From: Candidatus Rokuibacteriota bacterium | Lineage (GTDB): Bacteria; Methylomirabilota; Methylomirabilia; Rokubacteriales; CSP1-6 | Length of the DNA: 5,907 bases | Direction of reading: 5' to 3' | NCBI GenBank assembly: GCA_016201575.1 | Contig: JACQCN010000387.1 | Coordinates: 1-5,907 of the forward strand | Part shown: piece after piece, positions 5,116 through 5,907 of the stretch | Layout of the letters: every line of letters begins with the position of its first letter | Numbering within the stretch: position 1 is the stretch's first letter | The notes under the pieces: model-generated | The model's input: only the letters and a program-made list of their open reading frames with translations | Told to the model about the DNA's origin: nothing | The model's database searches: none | Made by a program: the position numbers and the translations under genes

Positions 5116-5907
5116 ATGGCCGCCTTCGCCGATCCGGGTTTCTGGCTCCGCATGCTCGGCATCGGCGTTCTCAACCTGCTGCTGTCCGGCGACAACGCGC
5201 TCGTCATCGCCCTGGCCGTGCGGCTGCTGCCGCGGCGCAAGCGACTGCTCGGCCAGATCTGGGGCACGGTGGGAGCCGTGGCGCTGCGGCTCGCGTTCGT
5301 CGCCGTCGTCGGGATGCTCCTGCAGGTTCCGTTTCTTCAGTTCGTCGGCGGGCTGCTGCTCGTGTGGATCGCCATCAGGCTCGTCCGGCCGGCCCGGCCG
5401 GGCGAATCGGACGTCCCCCATGGGGCGTCCCTTCGGGAGGCGATCTGGATCATCGTGCTCGCCGACGTGACGATGAGCCTCGACAACGTCCTGGCCATCG
5501 CCGCCGCCGCGCGGGGGGACTTCCTCCTGGTGATGTTCGGGATCGGGCTCTCCTTGCCGCTGGTGATCTGGGGCGCTGGTCTGCTCGCGCGGCTGATGAA
5601 CCGCTACGCGTGGATCGTGTGGCTCGGCGGGGGAGTGCTCGGATACGTCGCGGCGGAGATGGGGCTGAGCGATTCCATCGTCCGCAAGTGGCTGGGAGCC
5701 TCCGCGGGGGTCGTCCACCACCCTTTGCCAATCGCGACCGCCTTCGGCCTACTTCGCTTCCTTGATCGCCTTGGCCACCACGTCGGGGTAGGCCTTGAAC
5801 CAGCCCGTGACCCTCACCCACCTGCCACCCTTCACCTGCCAGACTTGCACCAGGCCGCCGCCCTCGTGATCGATCGGCGTGATCTCAAGGGGTGGCACCA
5901 GACCTCC
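5116..5907 (+). CDS. TerC-family integral membrane protein (probable metal ion exporter), 3' end open or lost
   Basis: A TerC/YjbE-like protein, a family whose characterised members export Mn2+ or protect against metal stress. Hallmarks are two inverted acidic repeats: LNLLLSGDNALVIALAV (19-35, D26/N27) and LADVTMSLDNVLAIAAA (115-131, D117, D123, N124). Six or seven membrane helices follow, with FVGGLLLVWIAIRLV (76-90) and WLGGGVLGYVAAEMG (169-183). GTGAGGA lies 10 nt before ATG 5116. Homologues are usually about 220-240 residues and end with one more helix. Here that helix seems to begin at LPIATAFGLL (204-213) and then changes abruptly to RFLDRLGHHVG and hydrophilic, Pro/His-rich sequence. 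The frame stays open to the window edge (264 codons), antisense to a convergent gene. Residues past about 213 are therefore doubtful, and the native C-terminus is probably missing or altered. Confidence 0.85.
   Translation, partial: MAAFADPGFWLRMLGIGVLNLLLSGDNALVIALAVRLLPRRKRLLGQIWGTVGAVALRLAFVAVVGMLLQVPFLQFVGGLLLVWIAIRLVRPARPGESDVPHGASLREAIWIIVLADVTMSLDNVLAIAAAARGDFLLVMFGIGLSLPLVIWGAGLLARLMNRYAWIVWLGGGVLGYVAAEMGLSDSIVRKWLGASAGVVHHPLPIATAFGLLRFLDRLGHHVGVGLEPARDPHPPATLHLPDLHQAAALVIDRRDLKGWHQTS
5749..5907 (-). CDS. C-terminus of a LivK-like ABC transporter substrate-binding protein (partial)
   Basis: The last 52 codons of a gene entering from the right edge, ending at TAG 5751..5749. The peptide reads GGLVPPLEITPIDHEGGG, then VQVWQVKGGRWVRVTGWF, and ends DVVAKAIKEAK. 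This matches the characteristic end of periplasmic binding proteins of branched-chain amino-acid-type ABC transporters: P-P-(I/L)-E-I-T-x-x-D-H-x-G, then a V-F/W-Q-V-x-x-G-x-W-V strand and a W-F helix. These proteins capture an amino acid, amide or aromatic acid in the periplasm and deliver it to the permease. The family pattern makes this the real coding strand where it overlaps the TerC frame. The start, signal peptide and transporter partners lie outside the window. Confidence 0.75.
   Translation of the reverse strand, partial: GGLVPPLEITPIDHEGGGLVQVWQVKGGRWVRVTGWFKAYPDVVAKAIKEAK

Noticed and set aside
5107..5721. Minus-strand ORF of 204 codons opposite TerC
   Set aside because: It is rich in Gln/Asp/His/Arg with no domain, and it is antisense to a well-recognised TerC protein.

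Overview
The window is GC-rich, densely packed bacterial chromosome. G/C-ending codons dominate and coding intervals are long and open in several frames. No mobile element, CRISPR array, rRNA or complete tRNA is visible. Gene content (a secreted protein with NPCAAK repeats, an ECF sigma/anti-sigma pair, a FbaB-type aldolase, a LivK-like binding protein) and composition would fit an uncultured soil or sediment lineage such as Rokubacteria/Methylomirabilota or a deltaproteobacterium. That placement is inference from composition and gene style; there is no marker gene.

Right to left on the minus strand, the first block is a central-carbon operon: class I fructose-1,6-bisphosphatase (3343-4302), FbaB/DhnA-type class I fructose-bisphosphate aldolase (2423-3346, ATGA overlap) and a small PF04020-like four-helix membrane protein (2054-2422, TAG|GTG junction). 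Aldolase and FBPase catalyse consecutive gluconeogenic steps: triose phosphates to fructose 1,6-bisphosphate to fructose 6-phosphate.

After a 147-bp gap holding a perfect 19-bp palindrome comes a second minus-strand block. It has an exported Cys-rich protein with five C-terminal NPC[AS]AK repeats (1418-1906), an ECF sigma factor (789-1355) and a zinc-finger transmembrane anti-sigma factor (10-786). A 9-bp-stem hairpin lies between the exported protein and the sigma gene. The layout suggests an envelope-stress or metal/redox regulon in which the exported protein is a target or sensor partner; that is inference.

The FBPase start abuts an orphan 3' tRNA piece (T arm, acceptor 3' strand and CCA, 4319-4346) on the plus strand. 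It is followed by about 240 bp of degenerate sequence that may hold a remnant of a transporter binding protein (4361-4456) and a possible 31-residue ORF (4585-4680). This looks like a recombination scar.

The right end carries plus-strand genes: a 97-residue membrane protein (4782-5075) and a TerC-family transporter (5116 onward). The TerC frame has no stop before the window edge and runs antisense through the C-terminus of a convergent LivK-like substrate-binding protein (5749-5907, minus). This suggests that TerC lost its native end.

I found no clear novel multi-gene system. The best leads are the NPCAAK-repeat protein with its ECF pair, the tRNA scar at the FBPase promoter, and the TerC/binding-protein collision.
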